Of a stretch of 64,000 bases of DNA, positions 24,662-34,541 are shown piece by piece. Location: assembly GCF_000590475.1 (NCBI RefSeq), contig NZ_CP007441.1, forward strand, positions 4,471,032 to 4,535,031, read 5' to 3'. The stretch's first letter is position 1. Each line of letters starts with the position of its first letter. The position numbers and the translations under genes are program-made. The notes under the pieces were generated by a model. It searched no databases and was not told the DNA's origin. It saw nothing but the letters and a program-made list of their open reading frames with translations. This DNA comes from Stutzerimonas stutzeri (GTDB lineage Bacteria; Pseudomonadota; Gammaproteobacteria; Pseudomonadales; Pseudomonadaceae).

Positions 24662-25396
24662 TCACTTATTGCCATCGGGCACGAACACATAACCCACGCC
24701 CCAGACGGTCTGGATATAGCGTGGCTTGGACGGATCCGGCTCGATCAGACGGCGCAGGCGTGAAATCTGCACGTCAATGGAGCGCTCGAGCGCGTCCCAC
24801 TCGCGACCGCGCGCCAGATTCATCAACTTGTCGCGGGTCAGCGGCTCGCGGGCGTGCTGAACCAGGGCCTTGAGCACGGCGAACTCACCGGTGGTGAGCA
24901 TGTGTATCTCATCACCTTTCTTCAGCTCGCGGGTACCGAGGAACAGCTCGTAATCACCAAAGGCTACCGTCTCGTCTTCGCTTCCGGGTGCACCCGGCAC
25001 CTGTGGCGCCTGTCGGCGCAGTACCGCGCGGATCCGCGCCAGCAGCTCGCGCGGATTGAAGGGCTTGGCCAGATAGTCGTCGGCCCCCTGTTCCAGCCCT
25101 TGAATCCGGCTGGTCTCGTCGCCCTTGGCGGTGAGCATGATGATCGGGATCTGATTGCCGCCAGTGCGCAGACGCGAACAGGCGGATAACCCATCCTCAC
25201 CGGGCATCATCAAATCCAGCACGACCAGATGAAACAACTCGCGGCTGAGCACGCGATCCATCTGCTCGGCACTTTCTACGGTACGCACGCGATAGCCCTG
25301 CTCGTCGAGAAAGCGCTCGAGCAGGCGCCGCAGACGCGCGTCGTCATCGACTATGAGGATCTTTTCGCCTTCGCTGGCGGACGCAGTGCTGCTCAT
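24662..25396 (-). CDS. ompR: OmpR-type response regulator (AmgR-like)
   Basis: DNA-binding response regulator, 244 residues, partner of the EnvZ-type kinase downstream. The receiver domain has the acidic pocket DDD (17-19) and phospho-acceptor D61 in VVLDLMMPGEDG; the C-terminal winged-helix domain ends with the typical RRLIEPDPSKPRYIQTVWG region. The ATG at 25394-25396 (MSSTASASEG) gives the family length; the frame is open 18 codons upstream. Positional orthologue of PA5200 (AmgR). A 362-bp gap separates it from the divergent tex gene. Confidence 0.94.
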   Translation of the reverse strand: MSSTASASEGEKILIVDDDARLRRLLERFLDEQGYRVRTVESAEQMDRVLSRELFHLVVLDLMMPGEDGLSACSRLRTGGNQIPIIMLTAKGDETSRIQGLEQGADDYLAKPFNPRELLARIRAVLRRQAPQVPGAPGSEDETVAFGDYELFLGTRELKKGDEIHMLTTGEFAVLKALVQHAREPLTRDKLMNLARGREWDALERSIDVQISRLRRLIEPDPSKPRYIQTVWGVGYVFVPDGNK

Positions 25397-25758
25397 GGGA
25401 ACTCCCGGAAAAATCGTCAACGCATTATGCGCATAGTGATGACGGCGCAACGGAAGCCATTGTTAGCAGATTTTGCGGAAGCTGAAAGCTCGGCCCGTAG
25501 AGTGGAAACCCACGAAGCGCTTCCACCACGACCATTCAACGCTGTCCCGCCCTTCCAAAGCAGACTGACCGCGCCGTTTCGCGGCGCAGACGTGGCGGGG
25601 CAGCGACATTTGTCTGGCGGGCTGGTGCGTGAGAGAAGCCATTCGCGGGCCAGTCAGCTTTTTCCTCCAACTTTCAGCTTCAAGCTTCCAGCTGCCTTTA
25701 TAATCCTGCCCTTTCGCGCAGGCTCGGCCTGCATGGTTTGACTGACCCAGGTAGGTTC
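25397..25758. other. Divergent intergenic region between ompR and tex
   Basis: No gene is supported in these 362 bp. A TATAAT at 25699-25704 could be the -10 of tex; no convincing -35 is seen. Short repeats of the type TTTCAGCTTCAAGCTTCCAGC (25671-25691) resemble the inverted repeat found between ompR and envZ. Confidence 0.5.
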
Positions 25759-28080
25759 ATGGACAGCATCAATTCCCGTATCGCCGCTGAACTGGGCGTG
25801 CGCCCGCAACAGGTTGCCGCCACCGTGGCGCTGCTCGACGAAGGCTCTACCGTGCCCTTCATCGCCCGTTACCGCAAGGAAGTCACCGGTAGCCTCGACG
25901 ATACCCAGTTGCGCCTACTCGAAGAGCGCCTGCGTTACATGCGCGAGCTGGACGATCGCCGCGCATCAATCCTCGCCAGCATCGAGGAACAAGGCAAGCT
26001 GACGCCCGAACTGAAGCGCGAGATAGACCTCGCCGACACCAAGACCCGCCTCGAAGACCTCTACCTGCCCTATAAGCAGAAGCGCCGCACCAAGGGCCAG
26101 ATCGCCCTGGAAGCCGGTCTTGGCGAGCTGGCCGATGCGATCTTCGCCAACCCCGAGCTTAATCCTGAGAGCGAGGCCGCACGCTTCGTCGACGCCGAGA
26201 AAGGCTTCGCCGACGTCAAGGCGGTCCTTGAGGGCGCCAAGTACATCCTCATGGAGCGTTTCGCCGAAGACGCCAACCTGCTGGCCAAGCTGCGTGATTT
26301 CCTCAGCCAGAACGCGACCCTGAGCGCACGCGTGGTGCCGGGCAAGGAGAACGAAGGCGCCAAGTTCAGCGACTATTTCGAGCACGACGAGCCGCTCAAG
26401 AGCGCGCCGTCGCACCGCGCCCTGGCGATCTTCCGCGGCCGCAATGAAGGCGTGCTCAGCGTCAGCCTGAAAGTCGGTGACGAGGCGCCGGGCACCATGC
26501 ACCCGGGCGAAGTGATGATTGGCGAGCGCTTCGGCATCGCCAACCGCGGCCGTGCCGCTGACAAGTGGCTGGGCGAGGTGGTGCGCTGGACTTGGAAGGT
26601 CAAGCTCTACACCCATCTAGAGACCGATCTACTCGGCGAGCTGCGCGAAAAAGCCGAAGACGATGCCATCGGCGTCTTCGCCCGCAATATGCATGATCTA
26701 TTGCTGGCCGCACCGGCCGGCCCGCGCGCCACCCTGGGCCTGGACCCGGGCCTGCGCACCGGCTGCAAGGTCGCGGTGGTCGATGCCACTGGCAAGTTGC
26801 TCGACACCGCCACCGTCTACCCGCATGCACCGCGCAATGATTGGGATGGCACCCTCGCCGTGCTGGCCAAGCTCTGCGCAAAGCATGCCGTCGACCTGAT
26901 CGCCATCGGTAACGGCACGGCCAGCCGCGAGAGTGACAGGCTGGCCGCCGATTTGATCAAGCAGGTACCGGGCCTCAAGCTGACCAAGGTGATGGTCTCC
27001 GAAGCCGGCGCCTCGGTGTACTCGGCCTCGGAGCTGGCGGCCAAGGAATTCCCCGATCTGGACGTCTCGATTCGCGGTGCGGTGTCTATCGCCCGTCGCC
27101 TGCAGGACCCGCTAGCCGAGCTGGTGAAGATCGAGCCCAAGGCCATCGGTGTCGGCCAGTACCAGCACGACGTGTCCCAGCTCAAGCTGGCGCGCTCGTT
27201 GGATGCGGTGGTCGAGGACTGCGTGAACGCTGTCGGCGTCGACGTCAACACTGCCTCGGTGGCTCTGCTGGCGCGCATCTCTGGCCTGAACACCACACTG
27301 GCGCAGAACATCGTGGCCTACCGTGACGCCAATGGCGCCTTCACGGCGCGCAGCGAGCTGAAAAAAGTGCCACGCCTGGGCGACAAGACTTTCGAACAGG
27401 CCGCCGGCTTTCTACGTGTCATGAACGGTAGCAACCCGCTCGACGCCTCGGCCGTTCACCCGGAAACCTATCCACTGGTCAAGCGCATTGCCACGGATAC
27501 TGGCCGCGACATTCGCTCACTGATCGGCGATTCGAGCTTCCTCAAGCGTCTCGATCCGAAGCAATTCACCGATGAAAGTTTCGGTCTGGTCACCGTCAGC
27601 GACATCCTTCAGGAACTGGAAAAGCCCGGCCGCGATCCGCGCCCGGAGTTCAAAACGGCCGAGTTTCAGGAAGGCGTGGAGAAGCTCAGCGACCTCACGC
27701 CCGGCATGGTGCTCGAAGGCGTGGTGACCAACGTGACCAACTTTGGTGCCTTCGTCGATATCGGCGTGCATCAGGACGGGCTGGTGCACATCTCGGCGCT
27801 ATCGGAGAAGTTCGTCAAGGATCCTTACGAAGTGGTCAAAGCCGGCGATATCGTCAAGGTCAAGGTCATGGAGGTGGACATCCCACGCCAGCGCGTCGGC
27901 CTGTCCATGCGCATGAGCGACACCCCTGGCGAAAAAGCAGACAACATGCGCGGCGGCGGCAACAACCGCAACGGCCAGGGCCGCGGCGAGCGTAAGCCGA
28001 GCAAGCCCGAAGCCAAGCCTGCACCGGCCAACAACGCCATGGCCGCGCTGTTCGCCAATGCCAAAAACCTGAGGAAATAA
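25759..28080 (+). CDS. tex: Tex family RNA-binding transcription accessory protein
   Basis: Tex is a cytoplasmic nucleic-acid-binding protein linked to transcription and toxin expression, structurally like eukaryotic Spt6. The 773-residue product has the helical N-terminal part, the RNase H-like YqgF domain (LGLDPGLRTGCKVAVVDATG), helix-hairpin-helix motifs (VNTASVALLARISGLNTTLA) and a C-terminal S1 domain (GMVLEGVVTNVTNFGAFVDI). The tail after the S1 domain is rich in Gly, Asn, Lys and Pro. The ATG at 25759 was chosen because MDSINSRIAAELGV is the family start. Confidence 0.96.
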   Translation: MDSINSRIAAELGVRPQQVAATVALLDEGSTVPFIARYRKEVTGSLDDTQLRLLEERLRYMRELDDRRASILASIEEQGKLTPELKREIDLADTKTRLEDLYLPYKQKRRTKGQIALEAGLGELADAIFANPELNPESEAARFVDAEKGFADVKAVLEGAKYILMERFAEDANLLAKLRDFLSQNATLSARVVPGKENEGAKFSDYFEHDEPLKSAPSHRALAIFRGRNEGVLSVSLKVGDEAPGTMHPGEVMIGERFGIANRGRAADKWLGEVVRWTWKVKLYTHLETDLLGELREKAEDDAIGVFARNMHDLLLAAPAGPRATLGLDPGLRTGCKVAVVDATGKLLDTATVYPHAPRNDWDGTLAVLAKLCAKHAVDLIAIGNGTASRESDRLAADLIKQVPGLKLTKVMVSEAGASVYSASELAAKEFPDLDVSIRGAVSIARRLQDPLAELVKIEPKAIGVGQYQHDVSQLKLARSLDAVVEDCVNAVGVDVNTASVALLARISGLNTTLAQNIVAYRDANGAFTARSELKKVPRLGDKTFEQAAGFLRVMNGSNPLDASAVHPETYPLVKRIATDTGRDIRSLIGDSSFLKRLDPKQFTDESFGLVTVSDILQELEKPGRDPRPEFKTAEFQEGVEKLSDLTPGMVLEGVVTNVTNFGAFVDIGVHQDGLVHISALSEKFVKDPYEVVKAGDIVKVKVMEVDIPRQRVGLSMRMSDTPGEKADNMRGGGNNRNGQGRGERKPSKPEAKPAPANNAMAALFANAKNLRK

Positions 28081-28083
28081 ACC

Positions 28084-28473
28084 GTGAGCGCGAAAGCCGA
28101 AGCGATCGGCAGCAGCAGCGCCTTCGGGCGCTTGCTAGGCCTTGAGATTCTCAAAGCGGAAGGCGGCGAGGCCATCCTCAGCCTGAAGATGCATGACGGC
28201 TTGCGCAACCTGCACGGCAAGCTGCACGGCGGCGCGCTGTTCTCATTGATCGATACCGCCATGGGTCAGGCGAGCCATAGCCTGGGCGATGGCTCGCCGA
28301 ACAGCGTGACCCTCGAATGCAAGGTCAACTACATCCGCCCGGTGACGGACGGCGAGTTGCTCTGTCGCGCCTGGGTGGTGCATGGCGGGAGACGCACTCA
28401 GGTGCTGGAAGCCGAAGTTCATCAAGGCGAGAAGCTGGTGGCCAAGGCGCAATCAACCTTCGCCTGCCTCTGA
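28084..28473 (+). CDS. PaaI-type hotdog thioesterase
   Basis: A 129-residue hotdog-fold protein expected to hydrolyse acyl-CoA thioesters. The signature NLHGKLHGGALFSLIDTAMGQA holds the HGG and the catalytic acidic residue. GTG start 3 bp after the tex stop, so it should be co-transcribed with tex, as with PA5201-PA5202. Substrate unknown. Confidence 0.9.
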   Translation: MSAKAEAIGSSSAFGRLLGLEILKAEGGEAILSLKMHDGLRNLHGKLHGGALFSLIDTAMGQASHSLGDGSPNSVTLECKVNYIRPVTDGELLCRAWVVHGGRRTQVLEAEVHQGEKLVAKAQSTFACL

Positions 28474-28590
28474 AAGCGGCAGGCAACACGCTACGAGCGT
28501 CAACTAAGCACACCGAGCCCTCTCTTGTGGCTTGAAGCTTATCGCTCGCCGCCCCATATTGTGCCGACTGATGCGTGAAGGAACCCAAAC

Positions 28591-30180
28591 TTGAGCGACC
28601 TCCTCTCCCACCGCCTGGCATTGTTGGCCGAGCACCCTAACCTTCCGCTGCTTTTACAATGCCTGCACGGGATCGAGCGCGAGTGTTTGCGCGTCGATGG
28701 CCATGGCGAGCTGGCGTTGACGCCGCATCCGCGTGCACTGGGCTCGGCGCTGACGCATCCGAAGATCACCACCGATTATTCCGAGGCGCTGCTGGAGTTC
28801 ATAACCGGCACCGAGATAGATCCGGAGCGGACGCTGGCCGAGCTGGACGCGATCCATCGCTACACCTACAGCAAGCTCGGCGACGAGTTTCTCTGGAGCC
28901 CGTCGATGCCCGGCCATCTGCCGGAAGAGTCGCAGATTCCCATCGCCGAATATGGCAGCTCCAATATCGGCCGGCTCAAGTATGTCTACCGCCAAGGCCT
29001 CGCGCTGCGCTATGGCAAGACCATGCAATGCATCGCCGGCATTCACTACAACTTCTCGTTGCCTGAAGCGCTGTGGTCCGTGCTGCAGGCTGACGAAGGT
29101 GACGACCGCCCACAGCAGGACTATCAGTCCTGGCGCTATATCGCCCTGATCCGCAACTTCCGACGCTACAGCTGGCTATTGATGTACCTGTTCGGTGCCT
29201 CGCCGGCGCTGGACGCGAGCTTCATGCGTGGCCGGTCGCACCAGCTCGAGCAACTCGACGAAGACACCCTCTACCTGCCCTGGGCTACCAGCCTGCGCAT
29301 GAGCGATCTGGGCTACCAAAGCAATGCTCAGGCGGGCCTCACGCCGTGCTACGACGACCTGCCGAGCTACACCAGCAGCCTGCACAAGGCGGTCTCGACG
29401 CCCTATCACGAGTATGCGGCGCTGGGCACCAAGGACGCCGACGGCAACTGGCAGCAGCTCAACACCAACGTGCTGCAAATCGAAAACGAGTACTACTCGA
29501 ACATCCGCCCCAAGCGGGTCACCGCCAGCGGCGAGCGGCCGTTGCATGCACTGCGCGCACGGGGCATCCAGTACATCGAAGTGCGCTGTCTGGATATCAA
29601 CCCCTTCCTGCCGCTGGGCATCGACGTCAGCGAAGCACGCTTTCTCGATGCCTTCCTGCTGTTCTGCGCGCTGCAACAGAGCCCATGCCTGGTCGAAGGC
29701 GAGTGCCGCGCCAGCAACGATAACTTCCTAAAGGTGGTCAAGGAGGGCCGCAAGCCGGGGCTGGAACTGCGTCGCGGTGGCGAGAACATCACGTTGCAGG
29801 CCTGGGCCAGCGAGCTGGTCGACGAAATCGGCAAGGTGGCAGCGCTTCTGGATCAGAGCAACGGCGATGAACAGCATACTCTGGCCCTCGCAGCCCAGCG
29901 GGCGAAGATCGCCGACAGCGCCCTGACACCCTCGGCACAGGTACTGGACGCGCTCCGCAACAATGGCGAAAGTTTCAGCGAGTTCGCCCTGCGCCAGACA
30001 CGCCAGCACGCCGATTACTTCCGCAGCCACACCTTGCCTGAAGCCGACATGGCCTGGTTCGACGGGACGGCACGTGACTCGCTGGCACAACAGGCGGAAG
30101 TGGAGGCAAGCGATACGCAAGATTTCGACAGCTTCGTCGCGGACTACCAGCGCAGTTTGACCCGCCTCGCTTCACCATAA
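28591..30180 (+). CDS. gshA: Glutamate--cysteine ligase
   Basis: Joins glutamate and cysteine using ATP, the first step of glutathione synthesis. The 529-residue product has the family's usual length (class I, proteobacterial) and motifs near the start (IERECLRVDGHGELALTPHP) and EVRCLDINPFLPLGID. The start is TTG at 28591 with GAAGGAA upstream; no ATG or GTG gives a better fit. A hairpin (30203-30230) follows the stop but has no T-run. Confidence 0.95.
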   Translation: MSDLLSHRLALLAEHPNLPLLLQCLHGIERECLRVDGHGELALTPHPRALGSALTHPKITTDYSEALLEFITGTEIDPERTLAELDAIHRYTYSKLGDEFLWSPSMPGHLPEESQIPIAEYGSSNIGRLKYVYRQGLALRYGKTMQCIAGIHYNFSLPEALWSVLQADEGDDRPQQDYQSWRYIALIRNFRRYSWLLMYLFGASPALDASFMRGRSHQLEQLDEDTLYLPWATSLRMSDLGYQSNAQAGLTPCYDDLPSYTSSLHKAVSTPYHEYAALGTKDADGNWQQLNTNVLQIENEYYSNIRPKRVTASGERPLHALRARGIQYIEVRCLDINPFLPLGIDVSEARFLDAFLLFCALQQSPCLVEGECRASNDNFLKVVKEGRKPGLELRRGGENITLQAWASELVDEIGKVAALLDQSNGDEQHTLALAAQRAKIADSALTPSAQVLDALRNNGESFSEFALRQTRQHADYFRSHTLPEADMAWFDGTARDSLAQQAEVEASDTQDFDSFVADYQRSLTRLASP

Positions 30181-30358
30181 ACGGTATTTATGTCCTGCTA
30201 TGGCCGCTCTGGAAAGGTTGTTAGAGCGGCTCTGCGGGATCGCTGCCGTTTCGCTTGAATCTTTTGCACCCTCCGTTCTCTCCAATGTTCTGCCCCGGCG
30301 CTCGGCTATTAACGCGCAGCGGCACTTGAACTAGAAAAAGAACAAGAGAGGTGCGTTC

Positions 30359-30541
30359 ATGTCCCTGTTCGACCTGTTGGTCTCGGCCCGCAAAGGAAGC
30401 CTGACCATGGCCATTACCGTCGCTTTACTGATCGGCTTGATTGTCCAGCTTGACCAAGCGATTACCGATCGAACTGCTCTCCTTTCAAGTGCAACGGTGA
30501 GCAAGGCACACGGAGCGGCGCCGGACACGACGCCGTATTGA
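30359..30541 (+). CDS. Small single-span membrane protein, hypothetical
   Basis: A 60-residue frame with ATG at 30359 and a good ribosome binding site (AAGAGAGG, 30343-30350). Residues 16-30 (LTMAITVALLIGLIVQL) form one likely membrane helix, followed by a polar tail. I recognise no family. It lies alone between gshA and the convergent argA. Support is the binding site plus a plausible membrane segment only. Confidence 0.5.
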   Translation: MSLFDLLVSARKGSLTMAITVALLIGLIVQLDQAITDRTALLSSATVSKAHGAAPDTTPY

Positions 30542-30549
30542 ACCGAGAT

Positions 30550-30574
30550 GGCATGGCGGGGAGGTCGCCATGCC
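30550..30574. terminator. Hairpin between convergent small ORF and argA
   Basis: GGCATGGCG (30550-30558) and CGCCATGCC (30566-30574) form a perfect 9-bp stem with a 7-nt loop, 2 bp from the argA stop. No T-run follows on either strand, so termination would be weak or factor-dependent. Confidence 0.45.
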
Positions 30575-30576
30575 GC

Positions 30577-31878
30577 TCACAGCGCCTTTTCGAAAATCTT
30601 CGAGTTCCGCTGGAAGTTGTAAAGCGAGGCCCGCGCCGCCGGTAGACGCTCGACTCCGCTGGGCTCGAAGCCGCGCTCGCGGAACCAGTGCGCCGTGCGC
30701 GTGGTAAGCACGAACAGGGTCTTCAGACCCAGCTTGCGTGCCCGCGCCTCGATGCGCTCGAGCAGTTCGTCGCCGCGCCCGCCATGGCGGTATTCCGGGT
30801 TCACGGCCAGACAGGCCAGCTCACCGGAATCCGAATCGGCGATCGGGTAGAGCGCGGCGCAGGCGATAATCAGTCCATCGCGCTCAACAATGGTGAATTG
30901 CTCCACCTCGCGTTCCAGCACCTCGCGGGATCGCCGCACCAGGATGCCCTGCTCTTCCAGTGGCGTAATCAGATCGATTAGCCCGCCGACGTCTTCGACA
31001 GTCGCCTCACGCAGCTGCTCGAATTGCTCCTGCGTCACCAGGGTGCCGTCGCCACCATCGCGAGTGAACAGCTCGTTGAGCAGCGAGCCGTCTTCGGCGT
31101 AGCTGATTACATGGCTGCGCCGCACACCACCTTTACAAGCCTGGGCGGCGGCATCGAGCAGCTCGGCCTGGTAGGTGCCGACGAGGCGTTCCAAATAGGC
31201 CGGGATCTGCGGCGGACGCAGCTCGCGTACGAGCTTGCCGCCTACATCACGCAGGCCGCGCTCGGAGCCGTAGAGCACCAACTTGTCGGCCTGCAAGTCG
31301 ATGGCGGCGCGAGTGGCGATATCTTCGCAAGCGATGTTGAAGATTTCCCCCGTGGGTGAATAGCCCAGCGGTGACAGCAACACGATAGTCCGCTCATCGA
31401 GCAGCCGACCGATGCCCTTGCGATCGACGCGACGGACTTCCCCGGTGTGCTGGTAATCGACCCCATCGTGCACGCCGATGGGCCGAGCGGTAATGAAGTT
31501 ACCGCTGGCCACACGCAAACGCGCGCCCTGCATTGGCGAGGCCGCCATGTCCATCGACAAGCGGGCCTCGAGGGCGATACGCATATGGCCGACGGCATCG
31601 ATCACACATTCCAGGGTCGCCGAATCGGTGATGCGCAAGTCGCGGTGAAAGCGCGGCTCGATGCCCCGAGCGGCCAGCCGCGCTTCGATCTGCGGGCGCG
31701 AGCCGAACACCAGCACCAGACGCACGCCGAGGCTGTGCAGCAGCACCAGGTCGTGGACGATATTGCCGAAATTCGGATGCTCCAGCGCATCGCCAGGCAG
31801 CATGACCACGAAGGTGCGGTCGCGATGCGAATTGATATAGGGCGAAGAGTCGCGAAGCCAGGTGACGTAATTGTGCAT
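30577..31878 (-). CDS. argA: N-acetylglutamate synthase
   Basis: Acetylates glutamate with acetyl-CoA, the first step of arginine synthesis. The 433-residue product has the classical two-domain form: an N-terminal amino-acid-kinase-like regulatory domain (PYINSHRDRTFVVMLPGDAL) and a C-terminal GNAT domain (CLAVNPEYRHGGRGDELLERIEARAR). It is followed upstream by argE on the same strand with 104 bp between, as in P. aeruginosa PA5204-PA5206. Confidence 0.96.
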   Translation of the reverse strand: MHNYVTWLRDSSPYINSHRDRTFVVMLPGDALEHPNFGNIVHDLVLLHSLGVRLVLVFGSRPQIEARLAARGIEPRFHRDLRITDSATLECVIDAVGHMRIALEARLSMDMAASPMQGARLRVASGNFITARPIGVHDGVDYQHTGEVRRVDRKGIGRLLDERTIVLLSPLGYSPTGEIFNIACEDIATRAAIDLQADKLVLYGSERGLRDVGGKLVRELRPPQIPAYLERLVGTYQAELLDAAAQACKGGVRRSHVISYAEDGSLLNELFTRDGGDGTLVTQEQFEQLREATVEDVGGLIDLITPLEEQGILVRRSREVLEREVEQFTIVERDGLIIACAALYPIADSDSGELACLAVNPEYRHGGRGDELLERIEARARKLGLKTLFVLTTRTAHWFRERGFEPSGVERLPAARASLYNFQRNSKIFEKAL

Positions 31879-31982
31879 TGCAAAAGCCTTAGGTAACCGC
31901 TTGTTCAGTCCGGAAGCCGGGTCGAGTGATGGGAGGCAGGGAGCAGATCCATGCCGCGATTCGGAAATCGCCGAACCTGCTC

Positions 31983-33137
31983 CTATCCTCGGCTTGGTTG
32001 CAAGCAGTAGTGTTCGATCATTGCGCGCAACAACCTCACGGTGGGTTCGATTCTGTCGAGATCCAAGTATTCGTCCGGCTGATGGGCACAGGCGATGTCG
32101 CCCGGGCCGAGCACCAGCGTTTCGCAGCCAAGCTGCTGAAGATAAGGCGCTTCGGTAGAGAAGGCCACTGCCTCGGCAACGTGGCCGGTCAGCCGCTCGG
32201 CCAGTTTGACCAGCTCACCATCGGCGGGCTGGTTGAAGGCCGGCACGCTGGGGAACAGCGGCGCGAGATCGATCTTCACTTGATGCTTCTCTGCGACCGG
32301 CCGCAAGCGCTCTGAAATCGCTGCGCGCAATGATGCCGGATCCATCCCAGGCAACGGTCGCAGATCGTATTCCAGCGAGCATTGCCCACAGATGCGATTG
32401 GGGTTGTCTCCGCCATGGATACAGCCGAGGTTGAGCGTTGGCTGCGGCACATCGAACAGGGGATTGTGGTACTCGTCCTGCCACTCGCGGCGCAACGTCA
32501 TCAGCTCACCCATGGCCTCGTGCATCGCTTCCAGCGCGCTATGGCCATAGGCCGGATTGGAGGAGTGGCCACTCTGCCCATGGATCTCGATGCCCTCCAT
32601 CATGATGCCCTTGTGCAAGCGCACTGGCCGTAATCCGGTGGGCTCGCCGATCACCGCGGCACGCCCCAATGGCCGCCCCGCGTCGGCCAACGCGCGCGCG
32701 CCGGACATCGAGCTTTCTTCGTCACAGGTCGCCAGGATCAACAACGGCTGCTTGAATGGCTGATCGAGCAGGGGTAGCACGGCTTCGATGATCAGTGCGA
32801 AGAAGCCTTTCATGTCGCAGCTGCCGAGGCCGTACCAGCGATCATCAGCCTCGCGCAGACGCAACGGGTCTGCGGTCCACAGCTCACCGTCGAAGGGCAC
32901 GGTATCGCTATGCCCGGCCAGCACCAGCCCGCCCGGTCCGGTGCCGTAACTGGCGAGCAGGTTGAACTTGCCGGGCGTGATTTCCTGCGTTTCACAGACG
33001 AAACCGAGATCGCCCAGCCAGCCGGCGAGCAGGTCGATGACCGGCCGATTGGTCTGGTCCCAATGCGCCTGGGTGCAGCTCACCGAAGGCGCAGCAATCA
33101 GAGCGGCGAACTGATCTTTGAACGAGGGGATGGGCAC
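31983..33137 (-). CDS. argE: Acetylornithine deacetylase
   Basis: Zinc-dependent M20 amidohydrolase releasing acetate from N-acetylornithine in arginine synthesis. The 384-residue product shows the metal-site motifs VLAGHSDTVPFDGELW, GSCDMKGFFAL and ATCDEESSMSGARAL. The start is a GTG at 33135-33137 (residues MPIPSFKDQFAALIAAP). It lies upstream of argA, so the pair may share a transcript. Confidence 0.95.
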   Translation of the reverse strand: MPIPSFKDQFAALIAAPSVSCTQAHWDQTNRPVIDLLAGWLGDLGFVCETQEITPGKFNLLASYGTGPGGLVLAGHSDTVPFDGELWTADPLRLREADDRWYGLGSCDMKGFFALIIEAVLPLLDQPFKQPLLILATCDEESSMSGARALADAGRPLGRAAVIGEPTGLRPVRLHKGIMMEGIEIHGQSGHSSNPAYGHSALEAMHEAMGELMTLRREWQDEYHNPLFDVPQPTLNLGCIHGGDNPNRICGQCSLEYDLRPLPGMDPASLRAAISERLRPVAEKHQVKIDLAPLFPSVPAFNQPADGELVKLAERLTGHVAEAVAFSTEAPYLQQLGCETLVLGPGDIACAHQPDEYLDLDRIEPTVRLLRAMIEHYCLQPSRG

Positions 33138-33236
33138 CGGCAGTCTCCTACAGACGGAAACGAAGGCGCTCAGTGAAACATGAAATACGCCGCCGCAGCG
33201 TCCCCTACGGGGAAAAACTGCGGCCAGCGATGCGAA

Positions 33237-34502
33237 TCAGACGAAGATCGCCTTGAGGATGGTAAAGAACAGGATCGCCAGGAAGGCGCCCGCCGGCAGG
33301 GTAATCAACCAGGACATGAAGATCGATCCGACCACGCCCAGGTTAAGGGCACCGATACCGCGGGCGATGCCGATGCCCAGTACCGCGCCGACCAGCGTGT
33401 GGGTGGTCGACACCGGCAAGCCGATCGCCGAGGCGCCTACGACCGTAGTCGCAGTCGCGAGCTCGGCAGCGAACCCACGGCTCGGGGTCAGCTCGGTGAT
33501 TTCCTGGCCGATAGTGGCAATCACCTTGTAACCGTAGGTCGCCAGACCGATGACGATGCCCACGGCACCTAGCAGCAACACCCAACCCGGCACCGCCGAC
33601 TTGGCTGCAATCTCGGCCGCGCCGCCGGACTGGATGACCCCAACCACGGCGGCCAGCGGCCCGACCGCATTGGCGACATCGTTGGCGCCATGGGCGAAGG
33701 CCATCGAGCAGGCGGTGAAGATCATCAGTACGGCGAAGACTTTCTCCACGCTGGCGTAATGAAAACCCCGATCCGCCTCTTCATCGACCTTGATCCGCGA
33801 CAGCAGCGCGACGCCAATCAAAGCCACCAACACACCAATGGCGAGCGCCAGCAGGATGCCCTGCCCGCTGGTCAGCGACAGGCCGACGTGCTTGAGGCCC
33901 TTGGTCACGGTCATCAGCGCAACCATGAAACCGGTCAGAAACATGTACAGCGGCACGAAACGTTTGGCATTGAGGAAAGGTTCATCGGTGTTGATGATCA
34001 GCTTCTGCACGCTCATGAACAGGCCGAAGGCGACGACACCCGAGAGCATTGGCGTCACCACCCAGCTCGCGACGATTGGCCCAATAGCGTTCCAGTGCAC
34101 CGCTTCGGTGGATACGCCGACCGCTGCAAAGCCAATCACCGCGCCGATGATCGAATGCGTGGTGGAAACCGGCCAACCTTTGAGGGTGGCGATCATCAGC
34201 CAGGTGCCCGCGGCCAGCAATGCCGACATCATGCCCAGCACCATCAGATCGGGCGAGATGATTTCGGCGTCGACGATGCCGTTCTTGATGGTCTCGGTGA
34301 CTTCGCCACCAGCCAGGTAGGCGCCGCAGAACTCGAACACCATGGCCACGACAATGGCCTGCTTGATGGTCAGTGCACGAGAGCCGACCGAGGTGCCCAT
34401 GGCATTCGCCACGTCGTTGGCGCCGACGCCCCAGGCCATGAAGAAACCGAAGGCGCAGGCAAGAACCAGGAGTACGAAGCCGTATTCCGCAATAAATGAC
34501 AT
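33237..34502 (-). CDS. pitA: Inorganic phosphate transporter (PiT family)
   Basis: Low-affinity phosphate symporter of the inner membrane. The 421-residue protein has about ten hydrophobic segments and the two inverted PiT signatures: GANDVANAMGTSVGSRALT near the N-terminus and AHGANDVANAVGPLAAVV in the second half. It lies 39 bp downstream of a DUF47/PhoU-like gene on the same strand, a common pairing in which the partner is thought to regulate transport. Confidence 0.94.
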   Translation of the reverse strand: MSFIAEYGFVLLVLACAFGFFMAWGVGANDVANAMGTSVGSRALTIKQAIVVAMVFEFCGAYLAGGEVTETIKNGIVDAEIISPDLMVLGMMSALLAAGTWLMIATLKGWPVSTTHSIIGAVIGFAAVGVSTEAVHWNAIGPIVASWVVTPMLSGVVAFGLFMSVQKLIINTDEPFLNAKRFVPLYMFLTGFMVALMTVTKGLKHVGLSLTSGQGILLALAIGVLVALIGVALLSRIKVDEEADRGFHYASVEKVFAVLMIFTACSMAFAHGANDVANAVGPLAAVVGVIQSGGAAEIAAKSAVPGWVLLLGAVGIVIGLATYGYKVIATIGQEITELTPSRGFAAELATATTVVGASAIGLPVSTTHTLVGAVLGIGIARGIGALNLGVVGSIFMSWLITLPAGAFLAILFFTILKAIFV

Positions 34503-34541
34503 AAAAAATTACCTGTTGAACCCAGAAAGGACGCTGGCGCC

